A DNA stretch of 35,000 bases from Chrysomallon squamiferum (GCA_012295275.1 CM022672.1:6103943-6138942), one strand, 5' to 3'; positions 1-10,528 are shown, counted from the stretch's first letter. Translations and numbers: made by a program. The notes: a model not told the origin generated them from the sequence alone.

Positions 1-15
1 GTAAATGAAAACTAA

Positions 16-165
16 AAATTAAATAGAAAAATGAATACAAATATGAATACATAAATTAAATAGAACATGAATATAAATATGAATACATAAATTAAATAGA
101 ACATGAATATAATTATGAATACATAAATTAAATAGAAAATGAATACAAATATGAATATACAAATT
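16..165. repeat. 36-bp tandem repeat, about four copies
   Basis: The motif AAATTAAATAGAA recurs at 16, 53, 89 and 125, giving spacings of 37, 36 and 36. Each unit continues with ATGAATA, an AT-rich middle and GAATACAT. Copies differ by only a few bases (for example GAAAAATG against GAACATG). The array may extend left of the window. It is very A-rich on this strand. Confidence 0.85.
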
Positions 166-479
166 TCAATACCATTTTTTTTTTTTTTTACAAAAACTAA
201 TTTACAATTAATTTATTTTCAAATACCCGAAATGCGGGTTTCACTAAAACACGAAGAACAAAATAACTTCATAAACAAAACAAAACAAAAAACAAATGAA
301 ATTCACATTCGTCACCAGGTACTAGAGACATGAAAGCTTTTAACATATGTTGGAACCGAAGTGGCAGAATGTGTTTCAAACCGAAAACAAAATTTTTAAA
401 GAAAGAAAAAAAACAAAAAAACAACCAGAGTACCTGACAATAAAAGAAATCAGACGACAGATGACTAATAATGAAAAAT
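166..479. other. A-rich intronic filler
   Basis: Low-complexity A-rich sequence with a T run near 175-189 and several AAAC-rich stretches. I see no coding, RNA or regulatory signal beyond chance. Confidence 0.5.
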
Positions 480-1260
480 GTATGCGGGTTGCTCCTTAAA
501 ACAAATCTCGAAGAGAGGGAAAACGGGTGCCCATTTAAACGTCGTGTATCGACCTGTCTGGGCTTCTTGCACCCCCTTCGGTTCCCGCAAGTGGCCCCGG
601 GAGATTCATTAGTCTGTCGATTTATTCATAACCCCCTCGCAGCCTCTGTTTCGTAGTCGACCCGCGCCGCCGCGTTAACGCTAGAGAGATTACGAGATTT
701 GGTCATTGATATTTAACGATAATGTAATAGCATTTAATTAACTGCGATAGCTCTGCCAGTTTTGCTGAACTCCGCGCCAATCTCGGGGGCTCTCTCGCTC
801 AGCCTCGCTGCCGCTCGTCATAATGGCCGTCACGAGGAGATGGTTACGATTGCCCGAATGGCTAACAGAAAGCCGACATATGGGCGTAATACAAACAGAG
901 TGTATTCACGCGAGACTTGCCGGAGAAAGACGACAATTATTACAGCGTCAAGTGCTGAAAACGTCCTTTGCTGCTGAAGTCTGATGACAGAAGTTTAGCC
1001 CGAGGCCGTCATCTCAGATTAGTGGGCTCACGCGGGGATTTCGACAAAACTCCAGTAAACGACTCTCGTGCTCTAATTGATGTCGCACAAAAACACTCTT
1101 TTCGCTGGCTTCCTTGTGAGCTTCTTCCGTGTAGGTTCGTCGCTAAAAAAAACCTCTCGGTTTGTCGTTTAAATGTAAGCTTTTGATCGTTAGCGGTGAC
1201 ACGAATGTTTGTAGAAACTTTCAGTTTGATCATTTTCACAACCACGTGGGTGCAAGCTGG
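480..1260. other. Intronic island of complex, GC-richer sequence (candidate cis-regulatory DNA)
   Basis: About 780 bp free of simple repeats, clearly richer in G, C and CpG than its flanks. The 570-690 part is the most GC-rich (CCCCGGGAG near 595, CGCGCCGCCGCG near 663). Homeodomain-type sites are present: TTAATTAA near 735 and a TAAACG motif at 1056-1061, which resembles the vertebrate BARHL binding motif as I remember it. Short open frames across it (such as 762-977 and 968-1186) have no recognisable domain and overlap on both strands, so I do not call them genes. An enhancer is inferred from composition only. Confidence 0.35.
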
Positions 1261-2009
1261 GTTTCAAGTTGAAGTCTAAATTTACAACAAAATAAAAAAT
1301 AATAAAAAATAATAAAAAAAAAAATTCTATATCTTAATACCTGGTTTAATAATTAAACATATAATTAATTTAATTTAGTTTTTAATAATAGTTTTATGGA
1401 TTTCGAATAAATATTAACTGTTACTGATGGCAATGCAGATTAATTATTTTCAAAACTCTTAATTTTGTTTATTTTTTAAATTTAATTTCATCCTTTGTTA
1501 TTTTAATTGTATATAATTATGTTATTTGTTTTCCCAAACCGAACGTTTCCGTGTTAATACAGTCACAGAAAAAAAAAATTAAAAATAACGTTTGCAGATT
1601 ACAGATTTAAATAAAAATAACTGTCCGCAGGTCCTTAAACAGATTCTACTTTTTTTTTTTTTTTTTTTTGCACTTTCACTGACCTTTTTCACAAACATTT
1701 TGGTAAAAATATATATGTGTATATAATACTAAATTTAATAACATTTTGAAATAAAAGAAACAACAATGAACAAACCTCTGTTAGTGAAAAGTTGGAACAG
1801 AAGTCTAAAATAACGAGAACACTCGACAACTCGCCGTTATTTCTAACCAGTGAGTAAATTGCTTGGATCAACGATAGACAGGTTTTTATTAAACTGTTAT
1901 CTCATGAATAACGTAAACTTCAGTATGTAAGTACAGCAGTTATGAGACGTTTTCAATAGTACAACCAAAATGAACACACGTAAAATGATTCATAAATAAT
2001 GACTGATCA
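1261..2009. other. AT-rich intronic DNA
   Basis: AT-rich sequence with AATAAAAAAT runs near 1290-1325 and a 20-base T run at 1650-1669. I see nothing functional here. Confidence 0.5.
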
Positions 2010-2270
2010 ATAAACACTCTCCTTTTCTTTGTTCGTTATCTAAGTGGTAATTAATATCACTCGCCTTTTCTTTATTCACTAAATGAATCATTAATAAACA
2101 TTTTGCTTTTCATTCTTTATTTCTTATCAGCTGAATACGTAATGAAGAATCGCCTCTTCTCCGTTCATTTTAAATTGTATGATTAAAACGCACTCGCCTT
2201 TTTTTCATTTGCTGTAAGACGAATAATTCATCAGCACTCGCCTTTTTTATAAATTCAGCATCGGATCATC
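2010..2270. repeat. Worn ~44-bp minisatellite, about six units
   Basis: A motif related to ACTCGCCTTTTCTTTATTC recurs at about 2016, 2059, 2098, 2148, 2192 and 2236, with spacings of 43, 39, 50, 44 and 44. Between motifs the units share AATGAATCATTAAT-like sequence. The copies are diverged and carry indels, so the array looks old. No purpose is apparent. Confidence 0.65.
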
Positions 2271-2820
2271 AAGTAACGAATACACTGTTAAGTCAGCATT
2301 GTTAACATTAACAGTCTCAAAATATTATCCTACTAACTTTTTTTTTTTTTTAATTATTATCATTATCAATATATATGTATTTAAAACTTTCATTATGATT
2401 TTTTTTTTCTTTTTTTTTTTTGTACGTCCTTTTGTTTCCGCATTTCCTACAGATTCATCAGTTTTGAATATTTATTGGAAAAATGTAGGCAAAATAAATG
2501 AAATTGTTAAACCGTGACAAAATAATCACGACCAGTCGATTTCGAACAATGACACTTTCATGCAAGACGTAATTACAGCGGTTTGGTTGACAAAACACAC
2601 AGTGCCTGGTTTCCGGATGATGATAATAAATTTCACACTCCAGTGTTAAGCATGAATATTATTTTCATCCAGCGACCGCTTCTTCAGACGGTCATTAGCA
2701 TTTAGACAAACATTTATTACCAAACGTTCAACACCAGTTGATGGCGATATTATTGCCAATTCAAATCTCTTTCTCTGATTCTCTTTGTGTCTGTCTCTCT
2801 CCCTCTAGCTGTTGATATAA
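2271..2820. other. Intronic DNA with two poly-T tracts
   Basis: T runs lie at about 2338-2350 and 2400-2421. The remainder, 2440-2800, is unremarkable mixed sequence without a recognisable gene or repeat. Confidence 0.45.
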
Positions 2821-3106
2821 TCTGTCTGTCTGTCTGTCTGTCTGTCTGTTTAATCTATCTACCTCCCTATCTACCCACTTATCTGTCAGTCTGTCTGAAT
2901 GTCTATCTGTCTGTCTGACTGTCTATCTATGTATCTGTCTGTGTCTGTATCTGTTTATCAGTTTCTCTGTTTATTTGTCTGTCAGTCTGTTTGCCTGTCT
3001 GCCTGTCTGTTTATCTATCTATTTATATATCTGTCTTTTAATTTATATATCTGTATATCTGTCTGTCTGCCTATCTATCTATCTTTCAGTTTATATATAC
3101 ATTGTC

Positions 3107-3166
<60 letters not shown>

Positions 3167-3175
3167 CATCCATCC
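2821..3175. repeat. Compound microsatellite TCTG / TATC / TC / CATC
   Basis: A perfect TCTG run at 2821-2849 passes into imperfect TCTG/TATC sequence to about 3085. Then comes a pure TC run of about 27 units (3109-3162) and CATC units to 3175. Repeat-encoded open frames across it (2899-3243, 2975-3211) are artefacts. Confidence 0.95.
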
Positions 3176-4059
3176 AACCATCCAACTTGTCTATGCAATC
3201 AGCTGGATTAAAATTTCTTTCTTCCTTTATATTTAATCATTAGCACTAATCGTACTGAGGTTAGTTTTATAAAGAATATAAATATTTGTTTTCAGTTTTG
3301 TCACATATCATTTGCTAATAATATTAGTCATTCTTAGAATGAAGACATATTGTTCCAAACGTAGATTAAGTAGATTTATTCTTGTTAACACTTGACTACA
3401 AGTACACACGTACATTATGCCAGTTTGTCAAATGATCAACTGATTAAATTGTTTTAAAATATAATGTCTCTGAAAAAAAAGAAAGAAAAAAAAAACTTAA
3501 AGCTGTTTACACTACACTATGTACACTGTGTAACTGTACGCTGATATGGATATTTGATGTGATAGAGGATTTGGAAATAAATTATTTTATGATGTATTAT
3601 ATGTTTATAAAATTAATAAATTATGATTCATTTATCAAAGCTCGTCAAAAACATGTAGCAATTCAGTTAATGCAGTACTCGAAATTATTCCATACTGAAT
3701 TTTTCTCTCTTTTTTTTCGGTTTATTTAGTTCTTTATTAAGTATTTAGCTGTGTTCATTTCACTTCCTAATCCTAACAAAATGAATAAAGGTCGTTAAAA
3801 CATGTAACAATAAAAGCCAACACAAAACAACAACAGGAAAACAGAAAATCTGAGATCGACTTTTTTTTTTCTTTTTTTTTTTTTAACATTCGTATCACAT
3901 GTATTCTGATGTAACATCCAGCGTTTCATTTTCTCCACTACAAGTGTGCATGAATAAGTATGGAGTATCAATAATTCATGGGAGAGTGGGCCTATCAATG
4001 CGATATTTAGATGCAATTTTGTAAAATTCCTCCTCTCGCTTTTCAATGCATGAGATAGT
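3176..4059. other. AT-rich intronic DNA
   Basis: Mixed AT-rich sequence with an A-rich run near 3474-3495 and an interrupted T tract at 3860-3884. A minus-strand open frame at 3795-4046 includes a lysine run encoded by that T tract and has no recognisable domain. No feature is called. Confidence 0.45.
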
Positions 4060-4375
4060 TAATGCATCGACAATCATGTTTAGACATCTTTTGGCCGAGA
4101 TTGGCAGCCTGGGACTCGGAGTTAAATGAAGAGTGAAGTGGGACTGTTTGTATTCTCAACACCAGATCACCGGCTCGAACTGCAGATAGAGATCGGCTTC
4201 ATTAAAAGTAATGACCGGGAATTAGAACGTGATGCGAGGTCGCTCAAGCGAAACCGTGTTTAGCACATTATTTGCTCGTCTTTGGAGATATTTTCCGCCA
4301 AATCGCGTCGCTGTTTTTCGCACCGACACTGAAAGGTTACCGACATGGCAGAAGTAAAAGACCTTTCGATTCTAA
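4060..4375. other. Intronic island of complex sequence (candidate cis-regulatory DNA)
   Basis: About 300 bp without simple repeats, GC-richer than its surroundings and flanked abruptly by AT filler at 4376. It contains several CpG dinucleotides (ATCGCGTCGC near 4303, CACCGAC near 4321). No open frame of note crosses it. It is a candidate conserved element by composition only. Confidence 0.3.
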
Positions 4376-4516
4376 AATAAAAAATAAAAATAATAAATAT
4401 TTATAATAATAATATATTATAGTTTATGTTTATTATTTAATTTTTTTCCTATAGCCAACATTTGATAATCTTCATGACGTACCATAATCATCCTATATTT
4501 TTTTAAATCTATATTT

Positions 4517-4551
<35 letters not shown>

Positions 4552-5329
4552 GTGTTTTCCATGATCATTATGCATGATTTACGTCCAAAACATCATCTTA
4601 GCAAAACAATATTTAACCATCCATTTAACTGAAAACGAAATACCTAGCTTATATATTATATATTTAATCGTTTTATTTTATGATTATTAATCTTTCTAGT
4701 ACAGTAAATTAATATATCACAGTATTTTTTTTTTTTTTATTTTATGTGTTTTGTACGTGTTCAAAAGCCCGCAAAGCCTGTTGTAGTCTGTCATCTATGA
4801 TCAGATGAACGTTTCTAATTGTTTTAGTTACTTTTTAATAAATGAAAGTATGCTATTATAAGGAAAATTAATTATTGATTTTTATGTACGTTTTAATGGT
4901 TGCTATATTAATTTCGTGAAGTATTTATGTTTTGTTTGCTAGATAAAGTTAAATAGGCAAGAGTTATTTATTTATTTTTATATTATTACTCATTTTTTTC
5001 TTTCCAATGTTTGATGCAAGATAAAATTCTCTCTATACTAAAATACTCTTTATCTTTTTATTTTAATAAACCACTGGATTTTGAGATGCTTTTATTAAGA
5101 TAAAAATATGTATATATACTAATATATAAAATAAAAAATATAGATATATGAACGACAATCGTGTGTGTGTATGTGTAGACGTGTGTATGTTTGTGCGTGT
5201 GTGTGCTTGCAGGCCGGTTATAGTAAACCATATATAAAAATATTTATATCATCAACAAAATGTTTATTTCGATTAAAGACTGTTTATCTGCTTTCATTAA
5301 TGGGTGTTTCCTAGCTGTAAAAGACAAAA
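4376..5329. other. AT-rich intronic DNA before the acceptor
   Basis: Dominated by A and T, with a 32-base T run at 4519-4550, a shorter one at 4727-4738 and a TG-rich stretch at 5160-5205. A possible branch-point-like TCATTAAT lies near 5294, about 65 bases before the acceptor AG. Confidence 0.45.
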
Positions 5330-5362
5330 TGTTTATTGTTCTTTGTGTTCTGTGTATTTCAG
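5330..5362 (+). other. Splice acceptor with polypyrimidine tract
   Basis: A T-rich stretch from 5331 ends in TGTATTTCAG at 5353-5362. The reading frame recognisable as BarH starts exactly behind this AG, which supports real use of the site. The sequence upstream of the AG in the same frame reads as unrelated residues, as expected for intron. Confidence 0.85.
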
Positions 5363-5621
5363 AACTAAGTGGAAGAGGCAGACGGCGGTGGGACTGGAAC
5401 TGCTGGCAGAGGCTGGGAACTACGCGGCAGTGCAGAGAATGCTGCAGACAAATCCTTACTGGTCCGCCTACCACCCGCACACGTCTGGACTTCTCTCCAA
5501 CATTGACGCCCTCTACTATCGCCATGGCAGCGGGCCACTTCCGGTTAACCGGCCGATCATTCCGCGCATGCTCCTTCACGGACTGCAGCAACACGTATCT
5601 CACCTTCCGGCGCCTCACTGA
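5363..5621 (+). CDS. BarH: Terminal exon of a BarH/BARHL-class homeobox transcription factor (partial, 3' end)
   Basis: BarH/BARHL proteins are nuclear homeodomain transcription factors that act in neural and sensory cell specification. The exon starts with the third base of an arginine codon, so the intron is phase 2. It then encodes 85 residues and a TGA at 5619-5621. The first residues, TKWKRQT, are the end of homeodomain helix 3 (positions 54-60); the split codon would be Arg53 of the WYQNRR segment. Next comes [14 protein letters not shown], which I recognise as the block directly following the homeodomain in BARHL proteins, then AAVQRML. A variable part follows (residues 28-62: [21 protein letters not shown]), and near the end [15 protein letters not shown] matches the BARHL C-terminal RPLVPRILIHGLQ-type block. 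The exon is GC-rich against AT-rich flanks. The activating ATG, repressor motifs and most of the homeodomain must lie upstream, outside the window. BarH1-like versus BarH2-like assignment is not possible. Open frames at 5260-5712 (+) and 5244-5660 (-) are shadows of this exon. Confidence 0.9.
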
Positions 5622-6260
5622 TAAAGAGCGATTTAAAATATCCCGACTAAATACATTCACTGAACGGTCTCATTTCTCAAGGTGTGATATTTTAAAGTGC
5701 TGCTGTTTATGACAAATTCGTAATTTTGTTTGTTTTTTTTTTTTTTTTTTTTTTTATTCCTCGATGAAGACTAGACTGTGAGAGATTGAAAACTAATGAC
5801 TAGTCACCATTGATACTTTTTTCGTTCTTCAGTATCCATTGACTGTTTCTTCAATTATTTAATATAAAAAAAAAAAAAAAAAAAAAGTAAAAAGATGACG
5901 TATCTCCCTATCGGTAGATATTGTGTGTATCAGATCATGTGCACGGAAAGACCTTCTTGAACCTTTTTGTGTATGAAAAATGCATGTCAGAGATTACTCC
6001 GAGACCTCTGCGAGTTTAAATGGATTGAATAATAATAATAATAATCATGCACGGCAATCTTTATCATGTTAATTCGGTGCGCGAAATTAGCTTTATGACC
6101 CGGAGCTTCGAGAACCGTGGCTGGACTGCCAGGAGAAGAACATTCACAGCTGAACGTCGTGATCCGCTAATACGACTCGAGATAAATCTTGTATCGTCTT
6201 CCCTAACAGTTTCCAAAAAATGTGACACACCGGAGAGTTTTGTGTTTGATGGGCTGAAAT
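5622..6260 (+). other. Probable 3' UTR and proximal 3' flank of the BarH-like gene
   Basis: Sequence directly after the stop codon. It carries a 23-base T run (5733-5755) and a 21-base A run (5866-5886, preceded by AATATA, a weak poly(A)-signal variant). A more complex block follows at 5930-6250 with CpG and mixed sequence and no simple repeats except AATAAT units near 6028. No canonical AATAAA occurs between the stop and 7317-7322, so the 3' end of the transcript cannot be placed. The open frame at 6047-6262 has no recognisable domain. Confidence 0.4.
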
Positions 6261-6283
6261 GAAATGAAAGCGTTTACCACATA

Positions 6284-6625
6284 AAAACAAGACTGTATGT
6301 GCAAAGCATTATTTAAAATAATTTAATAATAATAACAATGCACGTACAAAATGTAGACAATATTTTATAAAATGTACCAGATATTAGGTTTTATAAATTC
6401 AACACGATACGTCCAAGGTATATATATATATATATAAAGTATTATAAAAACATCACAATATATACAAAGTATTGTAAAAAGCAAACACAAGCAGTATAAG
6501 GCAGAGATACAAGCCATTACAAAAACAACACTGTGTGTACAATGTATTGTAAAAAGCAAACACAAGCAGTATACGGCAGAGAGATACAAGGCATTATAAA
6601 AGAAAGACTGTATATAACAAGGCAG
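6284..6625. repeat. Degenerate tandem repeat with ~75-bp unit
   Basis: The clearest pair starts at 6464 (ACAAAGTATTGTAAAAAGC) and 6539 (ACAATGTATTGTAAAAAGC), a 75-bp period. Both units continue with AAACACAAGCAGTATA and GGCAGAGA. Partial related units are seen near 6290 (GACTGTATGTGCAAAGCATT), 6436 and 6604-6625 (GACTGTATATAACAAGGC). A short TA run at 6419-6436 interrupts it. The minus-strand open frame at 6365-6589 is a product of the repetition. Confidence 0.7.
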
Positions 6626-6639
6626 TTCACAAATGTCTT

Positions 6640-6900
6640 CATCTAATATTTAACAGCTCGAGACCCTGCTCAAGGTAAACGGACTTTCCCTCTGATCAGG
6701 AACTGTACTGTTCGCTGAAGCGTCCACGAGGCACGCTGATCAATTTCTGTAAATTATAAATGTACTTAGCGTTGTTCAGTCAGCTCGTTTAGAGCTGTCA
6801 GGCGAAGATCGAAGGGTCTGTGGCGTCTCATGGACACTTTTGTCCTGTAGACGCGCGTATCTCATCAAACAGTATGTGACTGTTTCAGTGAGACTTTAAA
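6640..6900. other. Island of complex sequence downstream of the gene (candidate cis-regulatory DNA)
   Basis: Mixed CpG-containing sequence between the 75-bp repeat and a TTA microsatellite. TAAACGG at 6676-6682 fits the BARHL motif as I recall it, and TGATCA occurs twice (6694, 6739). No open frame is credible. Confidence 0.3.
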
Positions 6901-6933
6901 AAGATGACATACTCGATGATAACTGAAATTGTT

Positions 6934-7149
6934 ATATTCATTTTATGCAAAAGTGTATTATTATTTTTATTATTATTATTATTAATTTTATGCAAAAGTG
7001 TATTATTATTTTTATTATTATTATTATTAATTTTATTATTATTAATTTTATTATTATTAATATTATTATTATTATTATTATTGTTATTATTATTATTATG
7101 ATCATTATGATTATTATTATGATTATTATTATTTTATTATTATTATTAC

Positions 7150-7216
<67 letters not shown>

Positions 7217-7217
7217 T
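6934..7217. repeat. (TTA)n microsatellite with a 45-bp duplication at its left edge
   Basis: A pure or nearly pure TTA repeat covers about 6957-7217, with GATCATTATGATTA variants near 7100-7125. At its left end the block TTTTATGCAAAAGTGTATTA is present twice (6941 and 6986), 45 bp apart. All long open frames here encode Leu or Ile runs and are artefacts. Confidence 0.95.
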
Positions 7218-7721
7218 TAGTAAGTCGGGTAATCATTTATAAGGGGCGCAATAATTTGAAGGTTCTAACTTTCAAGATGAAAAAATTTCATTATATAATT
7301 TTTTTTTATTTTAAATAATAAAAATTGGTAAAAAAAACCAAAAAAAACAAGTATTCAGTATGATCCAAATGATCGATAACAGTATTAATATTTTTTAATT
7401 TATATATTTTTTATTTTATTTTTTATTTTTAGCACAAGCTTCAGGTTAAGTTAATTTCAATTAATAGTTCACATCAATGACAATTCTCCGATTATTATTA
7501 TTATTATTATTTTTCATATACTGTAATAAATTTATATATATCTCTGTAAATCGCTAAATGGCAATTTCAGAAGATTCAGTATGTATAATAAATATGTGTT
7601 CGTTGTATTAAAATACTGCACAAAATGATTTATTTGTTTTTGTTTGTTTGTTTGCAATTAGATCACGATGACTTTTGCAGTATCCATTTTCGAAACAGTT
7701 CTTTTTTATTAATTTTATCAT
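7218..7721. other. AT-rich intergenic DNA
   Basis: AT-rich filler with T runs near 7305 and 7405-7430 and a short TTA run near 7493-7510. AATAAA at 7317-7322 is the first canonical poly(A) hexamer downstream of the BarH-like stop codon, but it lies in AT filler and its use is uncertain. Confidence 0.4.
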
Positions 7722-7790
7722 TATGATTATTTATTTATTTATTTATTTATTATTATTATTTATTTTATTATTATTTATTTATTTTATTTT

Positions 7791-7821
<31 letters not shown>

Positions 7822-7860
7822 TTTGGTTTTTTATATCTATATCTATATCTATATCTGTAT
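7722..7860. repeat. (TTTA)n microsatellite followed by (TATATC)n
   Basis: TTTA units run from about 7727 to 7822, interrupted by TTATTATTATT. TATATC units follow at about 7832-7855. The open frame at 7675-7980 is repeat-derived. Confidence 0.9.
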
Positions 7861-8400
7861 ATTTTTTTTCTAATGACAATTCTTAGTAATTTGGATATTA
7901 TAAATCCAGTTTCAGTATTTTTAAACTATTGTGATATATTAATTTTAAAAATAATATTTATGAGCTTAGGAAATAATTAGTATAAATTAATAATATGGGC
8001 ATACAATATTAAAGATATTTTATGATGTGTTTTATTTCTTTTTTTTCCTTTCATCATTTGTTTATGTTTTTTTTCCTTTATTCGTTTAATTATTATTTGT
8101 TTTATTTTTAATTTTTATTTATGTTCGTTCATTGTTTTATTATATATTGTTTTACATCGTATGTTCAGTTATATTTTTCAAAACACACACAAAAAAAAAA
8201 ATACAAACACATATATACAAAATATAATAATAATTATAACATTAAAATAAAATAAAATAAACAAGAACCAAACAACATTAAAATTATGGTCCATAATTTA
8301 GACAAAAATCGCATGTAATTACAACTAAAACTAAATTTTAACCTTTCACAAAAAAAAAAAAAAAAAAAACCGACATTCAAATACGATCAAATATATACAA
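7861..8400. other. AT-rich intergenic DNA
   Basis: AT-rich sequence with several short T and A runs and a 20-base A run at 8350-8369. I see nothing functional. Confidence 0.45.
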
Positions 8401-8725
8401 CGACGTTTGCCTTACGTTCGTGAAATTATGTTAGATCTGCGATTCAAGCAGTTTTTGATAAACCTCTGGATTAAAGTGTTAACAGATTTAGACAATAGGT
8501 AACGAAATAGCTATACGTTTTCTCAATTACTTTCAAACAAAAGCAGTTAGCGGGACTCGAGTCCTCGTTGTTGTCAAACCTGTGTTCGGTCAAATCTCTG
8601 AGTGTTCACTTCCCTTGTATTGCCTCCAGGACCACAACTGCTCACATTCAGTTGACCAAGCCTTCTCTCCACAACTTGTTTTATCAGGTGCTTCGAAGAA
8701 AAGCTACCTTTTCTTTTTTCTTTCA
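8401..8725. other. Island of complex sequence
   Basis: Mixed sequence, GC-richer at 8540-8700 (GGGACTCGAGTCC near 8551, a 13-bp palindromic stretch; GCCTCCAGGACC near 8621; CAGGTG near 8686). No open frame is supported. Candidate regulatory DNA by composition. Confidence 0.25.
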
Positions 8726-8825
8726 GTGTTATACTTGAACTCGTAATGTAATGAAAACGAAAAGCTCCTCCTTACAGCTGTTGATTACAAGATTATAAAA
8801 CGATTTAACAAAATCTAAGGCTGTA

Positions 8826-9240
8826 TTTCACAAGACGTAAAAGATATGTACTCCGTTACAATATACTGAATTTTTGCAAAATATTGTAGTTACGTATTCC
8901 GTTACAATGTATTGAATTTTTACAAGACATTGTAGTTATGTACTCCGTTACAATATACTGAATTTTTACAAAATATTGTAGTTACGTATTCCGTTACAAT
9001 GTACTGAATTTTTACAAGACATTGTAGTTATGTGCTCCGTTACAATATACTGAATTTTTACAAAATATACTGAAATTTTACAAAATATTGTAGTTACCTA
9101 TTCCGTTACAATGTACTGAATTTTTACAAGACATTGTAGTTCCGTACTCCGTTACAATATACTGAATTTTTACATGATATAATAGTTAAGAAATCCGTCA
9201 TAACATGTTGAAAATATCGGCATGTCTTCTTCTCTGAAAC
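8826..9240. repeat. 46-bp minisatellite arranged as 92-bp A/B dimers
   Basis: CCGTTACAAT (or a variant) recurs at 8853, 8899, 8945, 8991, 9037, 9103, 9149 and 9195. Every spacing is 46 except 9037 to 9103, which is 66 because of an internal 20-bp duplication (ATACTGAATTTTTACAAA repeated). Units alternate in type. Type A has ATACTGAA, CAAAATATTGTAG and GTATT; type B has GTACTGAA (or GTATTGAA), CAAGACATTGTAG and GTACT or GTGCT. A worn half unit precedes the first copy (from 8826), and the last copies decay from about 9175. The alternation shows that the array expanded as a 92-bp dimer. Confidence 0.92.
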
Positions 9241-9639
9241 TGAGAATTGTAAAAGAGATTTTTTCCATGTTGTTTATTATGTTTTGAAAACTCCTGCCTA
9301 GAAAGGCTTAATAAATATGTTTTGTACATAAAAGAGTATAGTAATATTTTAATAAATCACAAAATATGAAGTCATCAAATGTACTAACCATTCTTAAATT
9401 AAAAATAAATTAAATTGCACGAACATATTTTCGTAAGTTGTTTGAAATGTATATGAAGCAAAACGAGTGACAAAATATTTCTTATATAACATATATCTAT
9501 ATCTAAATGAAGTAGAAAAACCAAAAATGTTTATTTAACGACAAAAATAAAATGTTTTAACATATTCTTGTACAACATCACACAATTATATTATAAAAAA
9601 ATACAGATAACGCGACAATAAACGAACTGTCGCTGTTAC
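9241..9639. other. AT-rich intergenic DNA
   Basis: AT-rich mixed sequence without strong repeats. No feature is seen. Confidence 0.45.
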
Positions 9640-9800
9640 GGGTTACTTTTGATTTTTCAAGGGATCTTTTGTAGACACCTCTAGTCAGGGAATTTAAGTA
9701 ATCCTGGAGCACTTGCTGGAACGAGAAACAGCGCCATGGGAGCACGAAGAAGGATCGATCCTGTATTCACTAAAACGTAAGGAGCTGAGATGCAGTCACA
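9640..9800. other. Short island of complex sequence
   Basis: About 160 bp of mixed sequence containing GCGCCATGGGAGC near 9732 and the ClaI-type palindrome GGATCGATCC near 9752. An ATG here opens only 14 codons before TAA. No gene is called. Confidence 0.25.
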
Positions 9801-10528
9801 TTTGTGTTTGCTAGTGACACAACTTTCTTCTCAGAAAAAAACTTGAAATATCTTCTATTCATTTACGCAAAATCATTTATATAAAATCTGACATATGGAG
9901 AATTATTTCCTAAACATATCTGTATAAAATCTAAAGTGATTGTTAACGAATAATGTCAAAAACAATCGTTTATGTCATTAGTTTCTTCTTCGTTTTTAGA
10001 CTAATGTGAAATATGTGAGCGGAATAATTAAAACGTAAACAGGAAGATTTTAAAAAGTAGTTAAAAACCTCTCATTAATGGTAGTGATCATATTATTTAT
10101 GCTTAATACGTTATATTTTAAAAGTTTCTTAATATAAATATATATATTTTACAACAATACTTTCGTTTCTACAGTTAAAAATTTGTCGCTGTGTTTCTAT
10201 CTGTGACAAACTCATCTAGAAATCATCGAATTAAATTATTTATTGACATCTATCCCAAATAGCCTTAAACAGACTGAAAAAAAACCGTAAAACATTAGCA
10301 ATGAAAGAAAGAATTAATAAAAAAAAAAAATGAAAGAAAAAGAAAAAAGAAAAGAAGAAAGGTAAACCAAACAATGAAAAAAAGAATGAAAGACAGAAGA
10401 AAGGAATAAAAAAATGAAGATGTATTGAAAGAAAGAACGAATTTTTTTTTTATTGTTCTTGTTGTTGTTGTTGTTTCTGTCTTTGATATTTATTTTTATT
10501 TTATCATTTTAGTTGGTTTATGTATTAG
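9801..10528. other. AT-rich DNA ending in a purine-rich tract
   Basis: 9801-10290 is AT-rich filler. About 10300-10440 is a strand-asymmetric A/G tract made of GAAA, AAAG and GAAG units. GTT units follow near 10455-10475. Confidence 0.5.

Larger units (their letters stand above)
1..5362 (+). other. Probable 3' part of the last intron of the BarH-like gene
   Basis: This stretch lies upstream of a splice acceptor whose exon begins inside a homeodomain codon, so an intron must precede it on the + strand. I looked for the missing homeodomain part (the N-terminal arm, helices 1 and 2, and the WYQNR segment of helix 3) and saw no candidate, so the donor site probably lies left of the window. If so, the intron is longer than 5.3 kb. 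Its content is listed separately: minisatellites, simple repeats and two islands of complex sequence. The intron assignment is inference from the exon; a short upstream exon hidden in this AT-rich DNA cannot be fully excluded. Confidence 0.6.

Noticed and set aside
5304-5362. In-frame ATG upstream of the BarH segment as a possible start
   Set aside because: The residues before TKWKR are encoded by a polypyrimidine tract and acceptor; a start here would lack almost all of the homeodomain.
5260-5712. 150-codon + strand frame over the BarH exon, and a 138-codon minus-strand frame (5244-5660)
   Set aside because: Both overlap the recognisable BarH reading frame in other frames, ignore the splice acceptor and show no known domain.
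8826-9240. CRISPR-like regularly spaced repeats (also 30107-30450)
   Set aside because: The whole 46-bp unit is repeated, with no unique spacers, in a clearly eukaryotic context; these are minisatellites.
9736-9780. ATGGGAGC... short frame in a complex island, ending near a GTAAGG
   Set aside because: Fourteen codons, stop codon overlaps the supposed donor, no partner exon.
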